A stretch of 64,000 bases of DNA from positions 930,001-994,000 of the forward strand of contig NW_020825321.1 of the NCBI RefSeq assembly GCF_003286085.1, read 5' to 3'. The notes beneath the pieces were generated by a model that was not told the origin of the DNA, did no database searches, and worked only from the letters and a program-made list of their open reading frames with translations. This document shows positions 44,433 through 56,345 of this stretch, piece after piece. The DNA is from Drosophila persimilis. Its lineage: Eukaryota; Arthropoda; Insecta; Diptera; Drosophilidae. The translations under genes were made by a program, and so were the position numbers. Numbering within the stretch: position 1 is the first letter of the stretch; the number at the start of each line of letters is the position of its first letter.

Positions 44433-45055
44433 AATACAAATTTTGAAATACACATGTAACAGTGAGATCTAACAGGAGTGTGGATACCAAATTTTTTTGC
44501 CCCAGCCTTAATAGGCTCTGAGATCTGCAGACGCCATACATTTTCGTCCTTTGCGGGGGCGGAAAGGGGTGTGGCGAAATTTTGAAAAATACTGTAACGA
44601 ATCTTCTTTTGGCCGCTTGAATTGGCTGGGCTCGCTCAGCGGTTGGTAGGCTCGATACACCGAATTTATCTTGTTGCCCCAATGACAAATAACCACAACT
44701 GTTTCTTCGGTATGGTATTCGTTTGCTTTATTATACCCGATACTCAAAATGAGTATTGGGGTATATTAGATTTGTGGTAAAAGTGGATGTGTGTAACGTC
44801 CAGAAGGAATCGTTTCCGACCTCATAAAGTATATATATTCTTGATCAGCATCAATAGCCGAGTCGATTGAACCCTGTCTGTCTGTCCGTCCGTCCGTCTG
44901 TCCGCCCCCTTCAGCGCCTAGTGCTCAAAGACTATAAGAGCTAGAGCAACGTTGTTTTATTCTTGGACGTTGACATGCAATGACTGCATCTTTCAAGAGT
45001 TACTGCACCGTCAAGTGGCCCGTGTGACACCAGCAGAAGGCTGTTACGCGCGACT
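44433..45055. mobile_element. HINE fragments and an LTR-like piece
   Basis: 44433-44600 is a HINE segment in reverse (GAGATCTAACAGGAGTG, TTTGCGGGGGCGG). 44601-44737 begins TGTAACGAATC and looks like an LTR fragment of unknown family (low confidence). 44738-44957 is the left end of a second HINE on the + strand (TATACCCGATACTC to GAGCAACGTTG, with a GTCC microsatellite). 44958-45055 is unassigned. The whole mosaic is mirrored at 60862-61484. Confidence 0.65.
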
Positions 45056-45244
45056 CCCAGGCAGAACGCAACCCTCCCCCCGCCCAACCGACCGAGGGGC
45101 GCTGCCGCATGACGCGCGGTGCGTAGCCGAATCAAACGGGTACATGCAAGAAAGATAGCTATTAGAGTAACATACGAGGAAAATTAGCACTAAACTTACT
45201 AAGAAACTAAGCATGCAATCAAAATACAAATACCACTACAATTA

Positions 45245-48001
45245 CTAATTAATAGAAAGGTGTGTAAGGATTAATAATTTAATAAGAGGAAGAGAATTAG
45301 TGTTGGATATAATATGGTAGAGGGAATTATAATCCGAGCATAAGACCCTAAACGGTTCATGCAAGGAATAATTCGATCTACAAAGTGGAAGGAACAACGG
45401 TATAAAATTTCTAGTCAGTCTAATAGGAATCGTGAAGTTTATGCGGCTCAACAGATCAGGGCTGTCTATGTCACCCCTGAGCAAGTTGTGCATAAATATC
45501 ACACCAAGCATTTTTCTACGGTTAACTAAGGATGGGAGGTTTACTAATAGTAGTCTACTAGAGTAAGATGGGAGTCTTACACCCGCATCCCAGCTAAGGC
45601 CCCGCAGAGCAAAGAGTAAAAAGTTTTTCTGTACTGATTCTATACGGTCCTGGTGTACTTTGTACTGAGGGCACCATACACAGGAGCCGTATTCTAAGAT
45701 CGGACGAACAAGCGAGGTATAGAGAGTCTTTGTTATATAGGGGTCGTCAAATTCCTTTGACCACCTCTTTATAAACCCAAGCACGCCCATGGCCTTATTT
45801 ACCATGGTAGAAATGTGTTCGGAAAATTTTAACTTGGGGTCTAACATAACACCCAGATCATCCACCAGGGTAATTCTCTCAAGAGAACCACCAAATAGGG
45901 TGTAGGGAGCCAACAAAGGGCTAGAACGATGAAATGTCATAACTTTGCATTTCGAGGCATTAAGGTGTAACAAGTTTGCACAACACCATGACTGAAAGCT
46001 ATTGAGATCGGATTGCAAGCGAGAATGAAATGAAATGTCCTTGTAGTGGACACAGAGTTTAACATCATCCGCATACATAAGTACTCGACAGTATGTTAAT
46101 ACTGAAGGCAAGTCATTAATAAAGAGTGTGAAGAGTAAGGGGCCTAGATGGCTGCCTTGTGGTACTCTTTGAGACCTAGAACAAAGATAGCTAGAAATCC
46201 ATCTCAGGAGGTTGGGCGGAAACCCTAAAAGGTCCAGTTTATGTGCTAAAAGGGAATGGTTTACAGAGTCGAATGCTGTACTAAAGTCGGTGTACATAAC
46301 ATCCGTCTGTAAGTTACCTTGAAAGCCTTTAATAATGAAAGTGGTAAACTCTAATAAGTTCGTGGTGGTTGATCGCCGCCTTATAAATCCATGCTGAGTG
46401 GGAGATATAAGTGACTTGCAAAGATGTTGCAAGTGCGGAGTTAAGACCTTCTCAAACATTTTGGGAATAGCGGATAGCTTTGCTATACCTCTATAATTTT
46501 TTGCGTCAGACTTGCTACTTTTTTTTATGGAGAGGAATTATAAACGATTCCTTTCAGATGGGGGGGAAGCATGAAGAATCGACGGACAGGGTGAAAAGTT
46601 TAAGCAATGGTCCACCCAGAGCCTCGGCGCAGTACCTGAGTACACAACCTGGAACCCCGTCTGGACCCGGTGAAAACACCGGCTTAACTAGTCGAAGATC
46701 ATGAAGTAGGGAATATTCATTTAACAAGGGACTGAAAATGCAGTTCGACCTCGGTAATCCGTATGGGTAGGGTTGACCAGAGTAGCGTTCCTCAGAATAG
46801 GTGGTTTGGAAAAACTGGGCAAAAAGATCGGCAATTGCCTGATCATTATTTGCCGACGTATTACAAAATGATAGCGAGCATGGGTGTGCGGACGTTCTAC
46901 GCTTACTGTTTACGAAGCAGTAAAACTGTTTAGGGTCCTGAGAAAAACGTATCCTGCAACGAGATAGGTAGTTCTTATAGCATTGAGCATTAAGAACTGA
47001 AAAGTTTGACCGAGCTATTACATAACGAGAGTGAGAAGTAGGAGAGCCCACTTCTTGAAATTTTTTATAAAGTCTTGATTTTAAGTTTTTTAGACTGGAT
47101 AACTCTTTGGTAAACCAAGGGGGTTTTCCAGATCTAATCGGACAAGAAAGCGGGACACAAGAATAAAAAAATGTGCCAAGAGCATTGTAAAAAATGTTTG
47201 TGCCTTTTGTGACATCAGTGCACAAGTACAAAGCGGACCAATCAAAATCCCTAATGAGGTTATTAAGCTTCGCAAACTCGGCTTTACGAAAGCAGCGGAC
47301 ACGTTCCGGTAGTCTACTCGACCGATCCAATACAGTTGGTCCTATATCTAGCGACACCTCGAAAGTAGTGTGGTAGGCGTCTTCAGGTATAGTGAGCGGA
47401 AGGGCTCGGGTTAACTATGGTCTAACACTATGGTCGGATCCGATACAAAACATAGATCAAGCAATCGACCCAAGGAATTTTTCACATGATTGACTTGAGA
47501 CAGGGACAGGTCAAGCAAGCCGTCAACAAAGTCATGTCGTGACATGGGCACTAGGATACTAGACTCGTTTACCGAAGACCAAACAGTTCCTGGCAAGTTG
47601 AAGTCACCAAGAACTATCATACGATCATTATCAGATAGCGAGGAAGAAACAGCTATTAAAGCGGACAAGTGCTGCTCATAAATTGAAATATCCGAAGAAG
47701 GTGGGATATACGAGCAAGTAATGAATATAGCGAAAGCGGGAGAATCAGTTTTACACACAGGAATTCCAGTTCCTGTTGAACTTGGACTGTGAAGTGTTCT
47801 GACGTGAAGTAAGAGTCCACTGTAATTAGAACCCCTCCTGCACGAACAACGAGACGAACAGTCCTTTCTAAAAGTTGTGTACCGACCTGCCAAAGCCTCG
47901 GAACTAAGAATGTCCGGCTTTAACCAGGTTTCAGTAAACACAATAACGTGGGAAGCAAATGCAACACTATCCCAGAAAAGAATGCTGAGCTTACTACGCA
48001 A
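45245..48001 (-). pseudogene. CR1-like LINE ORF2 (copy 2)
   Basis: RT 45245-46459 (404 codons, differing from copy 1 at a handful of residues), middle segment 46554-47357 ending in the same FPPI-TGA, and endonuclease 47411-48001. The endonuclease is one open frame here only because a local insertion/deletion near 47840 garbles the GGVLIAV block. Dead for the same shared reasons as copy 1. Confidence 0.85.
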
Positions 48002-48900
48002 GCCTCTTACATTCTGATAGGTTACTTAAAGAGAAGTTAGTTTTTTGGAAAGGTGGAAGCAAGACACGGGAAGTTGAGGAAGAGGAAGTTGCGGTTGAGG
48101 GTGGCACACTGGAAAGATTTGGAAGGGATATGGGGGGCCTATTCTTCTTCTTAGCCTTTAACTCCTTCACCACCAAATGTTCCGGCCAAAATTTGGCGGA
48201 GCAAATGGTGTCAAATTAAGTTGGGGAGGTGCTTATCTTAGACGAGGCTATCTCCCTGGCATAAGGGAAGTTAAATTTCTCCACCTTTAAACCCACGGCT
48301 TTTATTTTGCTTTGAATAAAAGCAATTACATCATTAGATGTGAGGTCAGGGGCCAGCCGTGAAACAAAAACTTGTCGTATCGGGATAGACGGGACAACTA
48401 GCGAACTTGAGGACACCACAGACACGGACGCTGCAGACGTACTTGGGTGCACATTCTCCGAGGAGATGAATTCGGCTACCGAATCTGCATCGCCAGGCAA
48501 ACGAGATCAACTGCTGCACACTTGGAGTGGTCGGAGTCAGTTTTTCGGCGGCGCACGGCTGAGTGACGGTTGGCACTTGCAGATCCCGCGGAGTGACCTT
48601 TTTGCGCCTCGGAGACTCATTCAGCAGTTTTAAACCGCTAAACTGAGCCTCCATGGCTAGGAGCCGATCGTATTGGTTTTTAAAACCAAAGGTCAGCTCC
48701 TTAAAGCCACTCCGCGTCTGCCTCATAAAAGATACCATGTCTTTCTCCACCGCACGGCATGCCTCGCAACTGTAATGCAAGCCATTACGTTTGGCTATAG
48801 CATCACTCACGAGGCCAGAAAACCCAGCGCGTGCACTACGCTGCCGCAGAGCCAGCAGGGGACATTCGGCTGATCGTGGGGGATCTGCTTCTTACAGGTT
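48002..48900 (-). pseudogene. CR1-like LINE ORF1 (copy 2)
   Basis: Same arrangement and the same frameshift near 48505 as copy 1. A deletion in the PHD-like finger (near 48830) removes residues around VVHAKCAGF, so the zinc site is also broken. Confidence 0.7.
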
Positions 48901-48905
48901 TTTTT

Positions 48906-49385
48906 GGCACAGACTACAGCGTATTCCATTTTATTGTTTATTTATTTACTATTATTTGCAAAACAAATTGGTATCAGTCCAATGTGCCAGACAACGCTCA
49001 AAGCGGAATTGGTAAAATAGAGAGCAGAGTGGAGAGCGGTTATAGCGAGAGCTACTAAGCAGAGAGCGCTATTGCTCAGAAAGTTTAAAGAGCGAGAGAG
49101 AAAGTTATTGAAGTTGAGGTGATAGCGAGAGAGTGATAAAACAACAAAAGCTACCAGACGAGAGCGGACTGAAATGCAATGTAATGCGTACTAACTCACT
49201 GCAACAACACAAACACAAGCACAAGCCGACGCCGAAAAATAAAAAGTTAAATAATGTTTTAACACAAATCAAAAGGCATGCACTCGCGTAATAGAATACG
49301 TTTCCAGATAGTTGTCTGGTTAGGAAGTATAATTAGAATTTAGTTAGGAAAACACAGGCTGTTTATTCAAAACAAAAGGAAAAAA
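48906..49385. other. Unassigned stretch, GAGAG-rich
   Basis: Contains many AGAGCG/GAGAGAG words (49020-49140). No coding frame was recognised. It could be LINE 5' UTR or a fragment of an unknown element. Confidence 0.5.
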
Positions 49386-49399
49386 TGCGGAGCGCAAAA

Positions 49400-50245
49400 C
49401 AATTCGAGGTATGGTAATCTTCTCCAACTGACCCAAGGATTCTTTTAATAAGTTCTATGCTGTTTCCAAGTTCATTGGAATTGACTCATCCCAATCCAGC
49501 TTGTTAAGCCAAAGCTCCTGCAGTAGGATCTTTCCCTTAATTACTAAAGGACTTAACAAGCCAAGGGGGTCAAACAGCTTTGATGTCACCGATAATATCT
49601 TCCGTTTTGTCGCTCGGAGACCCATAACGTGTCAAGTTGGAATTTAAAGACGTCTTCGTGTGGCAGCCACGATATTCCTAACGCCTTAGTTGACTCTGAG
49701 TCCGAGATCGTTATCGGTTTAACTGTGCTCTCGGATGCGGTGACCTCAGGTGAGTTCGAAACCCATTTAGTCAATTCAAACCCAGCAGTTTGAAGAACCT
49801 GCCACATCAGACTTAATTGTCTTTAGCTCCTCTACGCAACCAGCACCAGTCAACATGTCATCGACATAGAAGTCGGAGTCAATAACTTCAGCAGCTTTAG
49901 GACCACCTGAGAGGACGTTTTACAAGACGCATCGAAAACGACACGGAGCTTGGTCGACGTGCTTTGGGACCTCAACACACACTGATGTGGAATGAAATAA
50001 TGTGTAGTTTTAGGGATTGTGTTGTCTGTGGTAGACATGTGACCCAAGGAGAGGTACTCTTCCATGAACTCCAAGTATATTTTCTATAACTTGGGGTCAC
50101 GAAACAATCTTTTTTTCAAGCGATAAAAACCGCCGTTTAGCCACTTCAAAGGAGATGCCTAAGACACTGGGATCTGATTTGAACGGCAGTTTTACTTCAA
50201 ACCGACCTGAAGGCACAACCTGAGTAGTCCTTCTATAATCTATAA
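49400..50245 (-). pseudogene. RT remnant of BEL D2
   Basis: 49850-50074 has HYFIPHQCVLR..STSTKLRVVFDAS, then jumps by deletion. 49586-49807 reads GFELTKWVSNSP and STKALGISWLP; 49400-49620 reads the LFDSL/LLSPLV block. The YVDD-containing palm is deleted to a stub (near 49860). 50080-50245 is a broken link to protease. Confidence 0.75.
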
Positions 50246-51786
50246 TCAGTCACTCACGTTAAGTGTTTGATCAGGGTGATACCCCGAAATGGACCTTAAA
50301 ATCCAGAAATCGACCGAAAACTCACTACCAGTAATTTGCGACTTCACCAACGTGTGTATCTTTTTCTTGACTTGTGAATTGTATTCACCAATCCCAAGCA
50401 AGTTGATACACGACTCCTCCCTACGGATCTGTAAGCGCTGTGTAAAGTCCTCAGTTATAAAATTGGTTTGAGACCCCGAGTCAAGCAGAGCTCGGGCCAA
50501 AAAATGTTCACCATTATTTGTATAGACGATCGACGTAGCCAGAATAACTCTATCCATAGCTGTCGCATGGAGAGCATGCGAAGTGGAAGGTTGATTCTGA
50601 TTGGGAGGAGGAGAAGAATTCTCTGGGGGTGATGGTAACGCCAGACTTTTATTCGCCACTGTGTACCTATGCAATAAGGTATGGTGTGAGCAGCCACACA
50701 CTCGACAGTTCTTAGCTTTGCATCGTACTACAGAGTGGCCTTGTTGCAGACAATTGATGCACAGGGATGCAGTTTTTGCGAATTCGAACCTTTGCATTAC
50801 TTCCAGCCGACCAAATGGACTGCAATCTGTCAACAAATGGCCTTTCGCATTGCAGTAGCTGCATTGTTGGTTTTTGGTATTCGCGGTTGAACACGCGAAT
50901 CAGGCACAGCTTTCTGCTCCTGCTTTGGTTTTTCCGAATTTTCGGCCGAAAGATGCTGATGTCTGCGATTAAGCAACTTTTCACAGTCAGTCCAAAGTGG
51001 CAGTTTCCCATAATCGAGCTGTTCTTCCCATTTCTCTTTGGTCACCGGATCGACTCTGCTCAAGACGAGATGAATAATCATCGCATTCGAGATCTTTTTA
51101 TCATCGCCTATCGACAACAACGAACCATATATGGATGAGCCGGTATCGATAAGGTTCCTTAAGGACGATGCTGATTGCTGGGTCATTTTGGGAAGACTAA
51201 ATAGGGCCTCAATGTGATTTTTAAAGATCAGACAATCATTATCGTAGACCCGTTTTAAGCTAGCCATTGCTTTCTCGTAGTTGGTCTCGGTTACTTGGAA
51301 AGCCCTAACTGTTCCCAACGCTTCACCGGGGAGACACGAAAGCAAATGGTTGAACTTTTCGATAATTGGAATGCTTTGGTCATTGTGAACTAGAGTCTCA
51401 AATAAACCTATGAAGTTTTTAAAGTCTGAAAAGTTGCCGCTGAACTGCGGCAGAGCTAACTTCAGAAGGCGAGCACGAGTTGGCCCACCATAAGCTGGTA
51501 CTGCCGGTATTGTCTCATCAGCTGTCTTCAATGCGCAAATGAGAGACATTTAACATCTAACTCGACTCCAAATTCATCGTCAATGTCTATATCTTCAAAC
51601 TGCTCTTGAAGTTCGCGTGCCGCGTCAATGCTACGCATCAGCGTTTCGAGTCTGCACTCGAGCTCCATCAATTCCAGCGGAATACCCCGCTTCTTAACGG
51701 TCCGCTAATGAACGAATGCCTTTGACACGGCAACTGCGCTTTTTCTTCAGCTCTTCAAGGAAGATATTGTTGGCTTTTGAGGTCAT
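50246..51786 (-). pseudogene. gag and protease of BEL D2
   Basis: The N-terminal coiled segment (51550-51786, with a frameshift; acidic DIDIDDEFGVELDV end) leads to a 239-codon capsid frame (LPQFSGNFSDFKNFIGLFE, DUF1759 pattern; LSCLPGEALGTV). 50246-50836 has zinc-knuckle residues (CINCLQQGHSVVRCKAKNCRVCGCSHHTLLH in parts) and a protease with LLDSGSQTNFI (catalytic Asp). The C-terminal protease is broken near 50240. Domains are in normal BEL order. It is best preserved from 50830 to 51549. Confidence 0.85.
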
Positions 51787-52154
51787 ATTGATTCTCAATA
51801 AAAACAACAGAAGGCGAAAGGTCGATTCTAATAACCGCTGTAAGCTCAGCTGATCTGAGAGCTTTTTTCAGGCAGAATCAGCTTGCAGGTGCGTACATTG
51901 TCGGCTGATCTGATTGCTGAAAGCCACTGCCTCTCTTTGTCTATATCCTTAAGTGGCATCAATAAATATCATTATAATTATTATTATTATATTCTTAATG
52001 AATTATTACTTCACAGCACGTACAGTAGCCAGACGGAAGTTTTCTTCGTTTTTTTTTTAATTCTCGTGTATTTTAACCACATTTCTGTTGAGTTTGTATG
52101 CGTATTACTTTTATTTTACGAATTATTATTAAATTTTTTAAATTCTTATTGATT
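51787..52154. other. AT-rich leader or flank of BEL D2
   Basis: No LTR ends, PBS or coding sequence recognised. A short ATTATTATT run occurs near 51970. It ends at the LINE tail beginning about 52155. Confidence 0.5.
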
Positions 52155-54078
52155 TTGTAGGTTAGGTTAGGTTCAGGCGGTAGCCTGGGGGAGTGATGAA
52201 ACCTTCCCAAGCTCACTTGGACCTGTAGAAGGTCCGTTGTGATGCCGCATTGGCGTCTGCCCCTTCCCAATGCGTAAAAACCGTGGAGAACAGGCAGTTG
52301 CAAATTAAGGGCAGTCCCATCCGGAAGCTTGGATGAATCTGGACAAGGTCCCCGGTTTGATTTCGGACAGGTCCGAAATGTCCGTGAGGAAAGCGGCCCC
52401 GAGAATACGAAGACGACGATTTCCAAGGGCCGGGCAGTGGCAGAATAAGTGGGGGACCGATTCCTCCTCTTCCTCGCGGCGACAACTTCTGCAGAAGTCG
52501 TTATGAGGGATTGACAGTCTAGAGGCATGAGTGCCGATCTGCCAGTGTCCCGTAATGGCTCGAGTAACTGCAGAGCACTGTGCTCTGCTGAGTCTATACA
52601 GCTCGGCTGAGCGCTTCTTCGATCGATATGGCCATATCAATCTTGAGATTTTACAGGAAACGTTTTGCTGCCATCTCCTATTGGCATTTTGCTCGAACAA
52701 TTCGTGCGTGAGGAGCCTGCACGTAGCCAGAGGCATCGCTACCTGCTTCCACTCCGATAGGAGAGGATTCGTAGTACCCTGATCGTTCCCCTCGATGTCC
52801 CTATGGCCTGGGACCCATATAAGGAAGAGATCTAACTGCTCTGCGATCTCGTGCAGAGACCTGCGGTAGTCATTTACAGTCGCTGTGTTCGACGATATTG
52901 AGCCTAAAGCTTTAATAGCTGCTTGGCTGTCCGAGAAAACGCACACTAAGTGCGTGTCTAGAAGTTATTTGGAGACGATGCAAATAGCCTCCTTGATGGC
53001 TACAACCTCCGCTTGGAACACACTGCAGTGGTCCGGGAGCCTGAAGCAATGACTGATGTTCAGCTCGCTGCAGTAGACTCCGCCTCCCACGCCGCCGTCT
53101 AACTTTGAGCCATCAGTGTAGAAGTGAACCGCATTTGCGGGTCCTGGTTCGACCATCTCCCAGTCCTCCCTAAGTGGGATTGATACCTGGAAAGGCGTCG
53201 AGAGGGGATCACTAGGGACACAATAATCTGTCCTCTCTGGTAATTGCGGGTGTCTCGTCAGGATTCCCGAGTGCCCAACCGCGGACGCTTTCCACAGTCT
53301 GGCTTCTCTCATTCTGAGTGCGGAAAGTGTTGCCACTTTCTTTCCCATGAGGTCTATGGGGAGGAGGTCCAGCACAGTATCCAGGGCTTCCCCTGGAGTA
53401 GTGCGTAGCCCGCCAGTTATGCATAGCTCTGCCATGCGTTGAACTCTGCTGAGTTTATTGAGGCATGTCCTTTTGTCTAAGGCTGGCCATACCACCACTC
53501 CATAGAGCATGATCGGTCGTATGATGGTGGTGTAAAGCCACCGAACTATATAGGGGGTCATTCCCCATCTTAGTCCGATGGCTTTCCTGCAAGTATAGAG
53601 GGCTACTGTGGCCTTCTTTACTCTATCCTCTATGCTCAATTTCCAATCGAGCTTTCTATCGAGAATTAGACCAAGATACTTGGCGTTGTTGCTGAAGACT
53701 AGCGCTTCCCCACATAGTCTTGGGGGAATCAGTGCCGGAACTTTGTAATTCCTAGTGAAGAGCACCAGTTGCGTTTTAGACGGGTTGACGCCTAGACGGC
53801 ATTTGTCTGCCCATTTTGACATCTTCATGAGTGTGCTTGTCAGGCACTCACACAGCGTCTGCGGGAATTTACCCGAGAATGCTATAGCAACATCGTCCGC
53901 ATACGCCACCACGCAGCAGCCACCCCCCTCTATCTCCCGCAGCAGTTCGTTCACTGCCACGTTCCATAGGAGGGGCGGGGTGCCTCTACTGACAAATCTG
54001 GTGGACGTTGACGTCCCGAGTGATGCCTCAACCGTCCTGCATTGTAGCATCTGATCGATCAGGCTCACCGTCCGGGTG
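52155..54078 (-). pseudogene. LOA-like LINE: RT, RNase H, C-terminus, CCTAA tail
   Basis: 5'-truncated LINE joined to gypsy-F gag at about 54078. RT (52965-54068): VAYADDVAI with catalytic Asp residues. The usual RGTPQGG..PLLWN motif has lost about six residues and reads RGTPPLLWN. RNase H: HFYTDGSKLDGG, FQAEVVAIKEA, then a frame change at 52950, FSDSQAAIKAL, LIWVPGHRDIEGN. The C-terminal Cys/His domain (CRSCRREEEEESVPHLFCHCPAL) ends near 52305. The 3' end at 52155-52175 is CCTAA units in sense. RNase H plus the Cys/His C-terminus supports the LOA/I group. Frameshift and truncation make it inactive. Confidence 0.8.
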
Positions 54079-55260
54079 TCAACCCAGTCTGAGTTTGGAA
54101 GAAGAAGGATCTACATCCATGGGCTCCGGGCCCTGGGCCCGAGTCCTGCCGCTATTGGATCGTTGGTTGGATCTTCCCTGCTGGGCGATCGACGCGTCTT
54201 GCCTTTTGTCGTAATGAGGACTTTTATAGGAGTCCACAGCTCTAGTTTGCCTAAAATTGCCCTGGAGTTGCGCTTGAGTTTGGCGCTGGCCCGTTTTTTG
54301 GGCCTTTTCCTCCATGGCCCTAGCGTAATTTGCAGCCAAAACGCTGCGATCCTCGCTGGATTCCGCCGCTTCGGCAAGGGCCAGAGCGGTCTGCAGATCT
54401 TTCGGTCTTGCCGGAAATACTGCTGTTTTCAATGTTCTTCTTAAGCCTGAAACGAATACGTCTAAAGCGTCGTCCCTAGCTTTCTCGTTTAGAATGCCCG
54501 CTGCGACCGCATTATGGACCATTATGTTTTTGTTGGTAATGAGAGAGAGCTGCTTCTCAATCTCGTCATAGTATTCCGCCAAGGACAGGTTTCCCTGCCG
54601 CATGGTGGCCAGTTTTTGTTGTATCACGCTCACTGGAGTTTTGTCGGAATACGAACTATCCAATCTATTCAAAATTGCCTTGAAATTTAGGACTGTATTG
54701 AAGGATGACAGGACGTTATTTGCGGCACCTTTTATTTTATTCCTGATGATGCCTGTCGCCATGTAATGTCTAGCGCTGCCCTCATAGGGCTCGAAAGTTT
54801 TATAGGCCGCCAGCGCTGCCTGGCGCCAAGCCACATAATTTTCCTGTTTGCCGTCGAACTCGGGGACGGACTTAACCATGTCCAATGGCTGATCACACTG
54901 GACATCGGGATTTATTTCTATCTCCTTATACGCTTCAACTTTCGGGGCAGGCGTACCTGTGCTCAACTGAGCAATCTCGGCTTGTAATTGCTGTAACCTG
55001 GTCTCGAACCGCGAGGCCTGATTTTGCAGTGCGGCCTCTATAGCTGCTGCGAAAGTTGCCGGATCCATGATGTCCGGGGAACGTTCGTGGCTTTCAGTCA
55101 AACGGAGGCCACTAAGACACAAACGTAAACTATCGTCGCTATCGGATTGTTCTTGCTTGCTATCCCCTGGGTCTTGCAGGTCCCCACACAGTGAAACTAA
55201 GCTATCAGACCGCTTAAAGGACTTGAGGTCACTATTGGAACTGTTAGGGCTATCGCCCAT
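54079..55260 (-). CDS. gypsy-F Gag, truncated at its C-terminus
   Basis: 393 open codons from ATG 55260 (MGDSPNSSNSDLKSF). A Ser-rich N-terminus and a predicted helix (ETRLQQLQAEIAQL) precede a Ty3/gypsy-type capsid: VPEFDGKQENYVAWRQAALAAY, LSSFNTVLNFKAILNRLDSSY, LATMRQGNLSLAEYYDEIEKQL and FVSGLRRTLKTAVF. A basic Gln/Arg-rich tail ends PEPMDVDPSSSKLRLG. There is no zinc knuckle before the break. The frame is joined at 54078 to a LOA-like LINE, so pol is missing. It is the best-preserved transposon protein in the window; whether it is still expressed is unknown. Confidence 0.8.
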   Translation of the reverse strand: MGDSPNSSNSDLKSFKRSDSLVSLCGDLQDPGDSKQEQSDSDDSLRLCLSGLRLTESHERSPDIMDPATFAAAIEAALQNQASRFETRLQQLQAEIAQLSTGTPAPKVEAYKEIEINPDVQCDQPLDMVKSVPEFDGKQENYVAWRQAALAAYKTFEPYEGSARHYMATGIIRNKIKGAANNVLSSFNTVLNFKAILNRLDSSYSDKTPVSVIQQKLATMRQGNLSLAEYYDEIEKQLSLITNKNIMVHNAVAAGILNEKARDDALDVFVSGLRRTLKTAVFPARPKDLQTALALAEAAESSEDRSVLAANYARAMEEKAQKTGQRQTQAQLQGNFRQTRAVDSYKSPHYDKRQDASIAQQGRSNQRSNSGRTRAQGPEPMDVDPSSSKLRLG

Positions 55261-55489
55261 TAGCCACTTCTTATTTTATTGTATTTTTTTTTTTTTTTAA
55301 TGAATTTGATTTTGATTTTAAATATCTCAGCTGACCACTCAGTATTATTTTATTTTTATTGGGTCGCGATTACCCAAAATGCTTGAATAAAATTTTATAA
55401 AAAGAGCTCACTTACATGGTTTCCTGAGGTTTATACCGTGTTTTATTTGACTTAATTATTAGTTTCCTTTGTGGGTGGCGATGAGGGAA

Positions 55490-55748
55490 GCGAGGGATCA
55501 CCCTTCAGCTTGTTGGTTTTAATTTTTGAGGCGAGGGATTGCCCTTCAGCCTGCTTTTCCTTTCGTAGACGTTGATGCCGGGAGCGAGGGATTGCCCTTC
55601 AGCTTCTTCCGGGTGTGGTTTTTTTTTTCACCTTCAGCGAGGGATTGCCCTTCAGCTTGTTGTTTGGTTTTTTGAGGCGAGGGATTGCCCTTCAGCCTAT
55701 TTTTCCTTCGTAGATGTTGATGCCGGGAGCGAGGGATTGCCCTTCAGC
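55490..55748 (-). repeat. gypsy-F leader repeats
   Basis: Six copies of a GCTGAAGGGCAATCCCTCGC-type unit (in reverse on +) spaced by three alternating spacer types, giving a higher-order repeat of about 135-150 bp. They lie between the PBS and the gag ATG. Confidence 0.85.
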
Positions 55749-55939
55749 TCCTTTAAATGTAGGTTTAATTATTTATTTCACCTCACTTGTTGTTTATTAC
55801 ACTTGCGGCGATAGCTCGCTAATTTAGTAGTAGAACCTCGAGTTGGGTAAGCACTTTTAATGTTTCTTTTATTTTCGTTAAGCCCGAAGCGTTAGCTTAC
55901 GAATTTTTACTAAATAATTACTCGCGTAGGATAAAATTC

Positions 55940-55951
55940 CGTTGGGCGCCA
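55940..55951 (-). promoter_or_regulatory. Primer-binding site of gypsy-F, minus copy
   Basis: TGGCGCCCAACG on the minus strand, next to the LTR end near 55955. Confidence 0.75.
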
Positions 55952-55956
55952 GTTAA

Positions 55957-56345
55957 GTTAAGTAGAATCGACGTTTATTGTAGTATTTATTATTTATTAT
56001 TTACTCGTCGAAGCGAGATTTATTGTTCCTCGTTGGAGGTCTAAGAGAATCTAAATTTACATAAAAATGAAAGTCTTAATATTAAGTCCCCGGCCGCCGG
56101 CTGCGCAGTCGCCGGTGCATTAATCTGCTGACATGGCACACGCGCCGGTGTTATGTTGAGCAGCGGCAGTTTTCCACGTTCCACGGCCCCATGGTTGTTG
56201 TTGGGCCGTCTGGGCAAGTGTTTCCGTCAACGCTGCAACTCTCGTGTTCTATTACGCGACGAGGCATGTGCTGTATTTGGTTCATATGAAGGTGTTTAAG
56301 CTCATTGACCCGCTGTAGGGTCGAGAACCAAATGCAGAGGGAGGG
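55957..56345 (-). mobile_element. Partial LTR of gypsy-F, minus copy
   Basis: Matches 31221-31602 in reverse, ending at CCCCTCCCTCTGC near 56345. The two copies diverge beyond that point except for a shared ATA. Confidence 0.6.

Larger units (their letters stand above)
41917..46020 (+). repeat. Large inverted repeat, left arm
   Basis: Every landmark here has a mirror partner at 105917 minus its position (for example 42603-44030 with 61887-63314, and 45245 with 60672). The arm includes four nested elements with the same junctions. Similarity continues to about 48300 with lower identity. Confidence 0.85.
45056..48905 (-). mobile_element. CR1-like LINE, copy 2
   Basis: Nearly identical to copy 1 (37124-40976) in direct orientation, but with different flanks: HINE mosaic on the left, unassigned DNA on the right. 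It lacks 7-11 bp near 48830 that are present in copy 1. Confidence 0.8.
49386..51786 (-). mobile_element. BEL/Pao element D2 (gag to RT, deleted)
   Basis: Minus-strand BEL related to BEL-D. Gag ATG at 51786 with N-terminus MTSKANNIFLEELKKK, capsid (50830-51549), zinc knuckles and protease (50246-50836), RT pieces (49850-50074; 49586-49807) and the block after RT (49400-49620). Integrase is absent. The stretch 51787-52150 is AT-rich leader/flank with no recognised LTR. Confidence 0.8.
54079..56345 (-). mobile_element. Ty3/gypsy-type element F, minus copy (LTR, leader, gag)
   Basis: Inverted relative of 31221-35097: partial LTR, PBS (55940-55951), repeat-containing leader and gag. No HINE interrupts this leader, so it shows the empty-site state. 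Pol is missing. Confidence 0.75.

Noticed and set aside
55490-55748. CRISPR-like array.
   Set aside because: Repeats and spacers are both recurrent, there are no unique spacers or cas genes, and the context is a retrotransposon leader in an insect genome.
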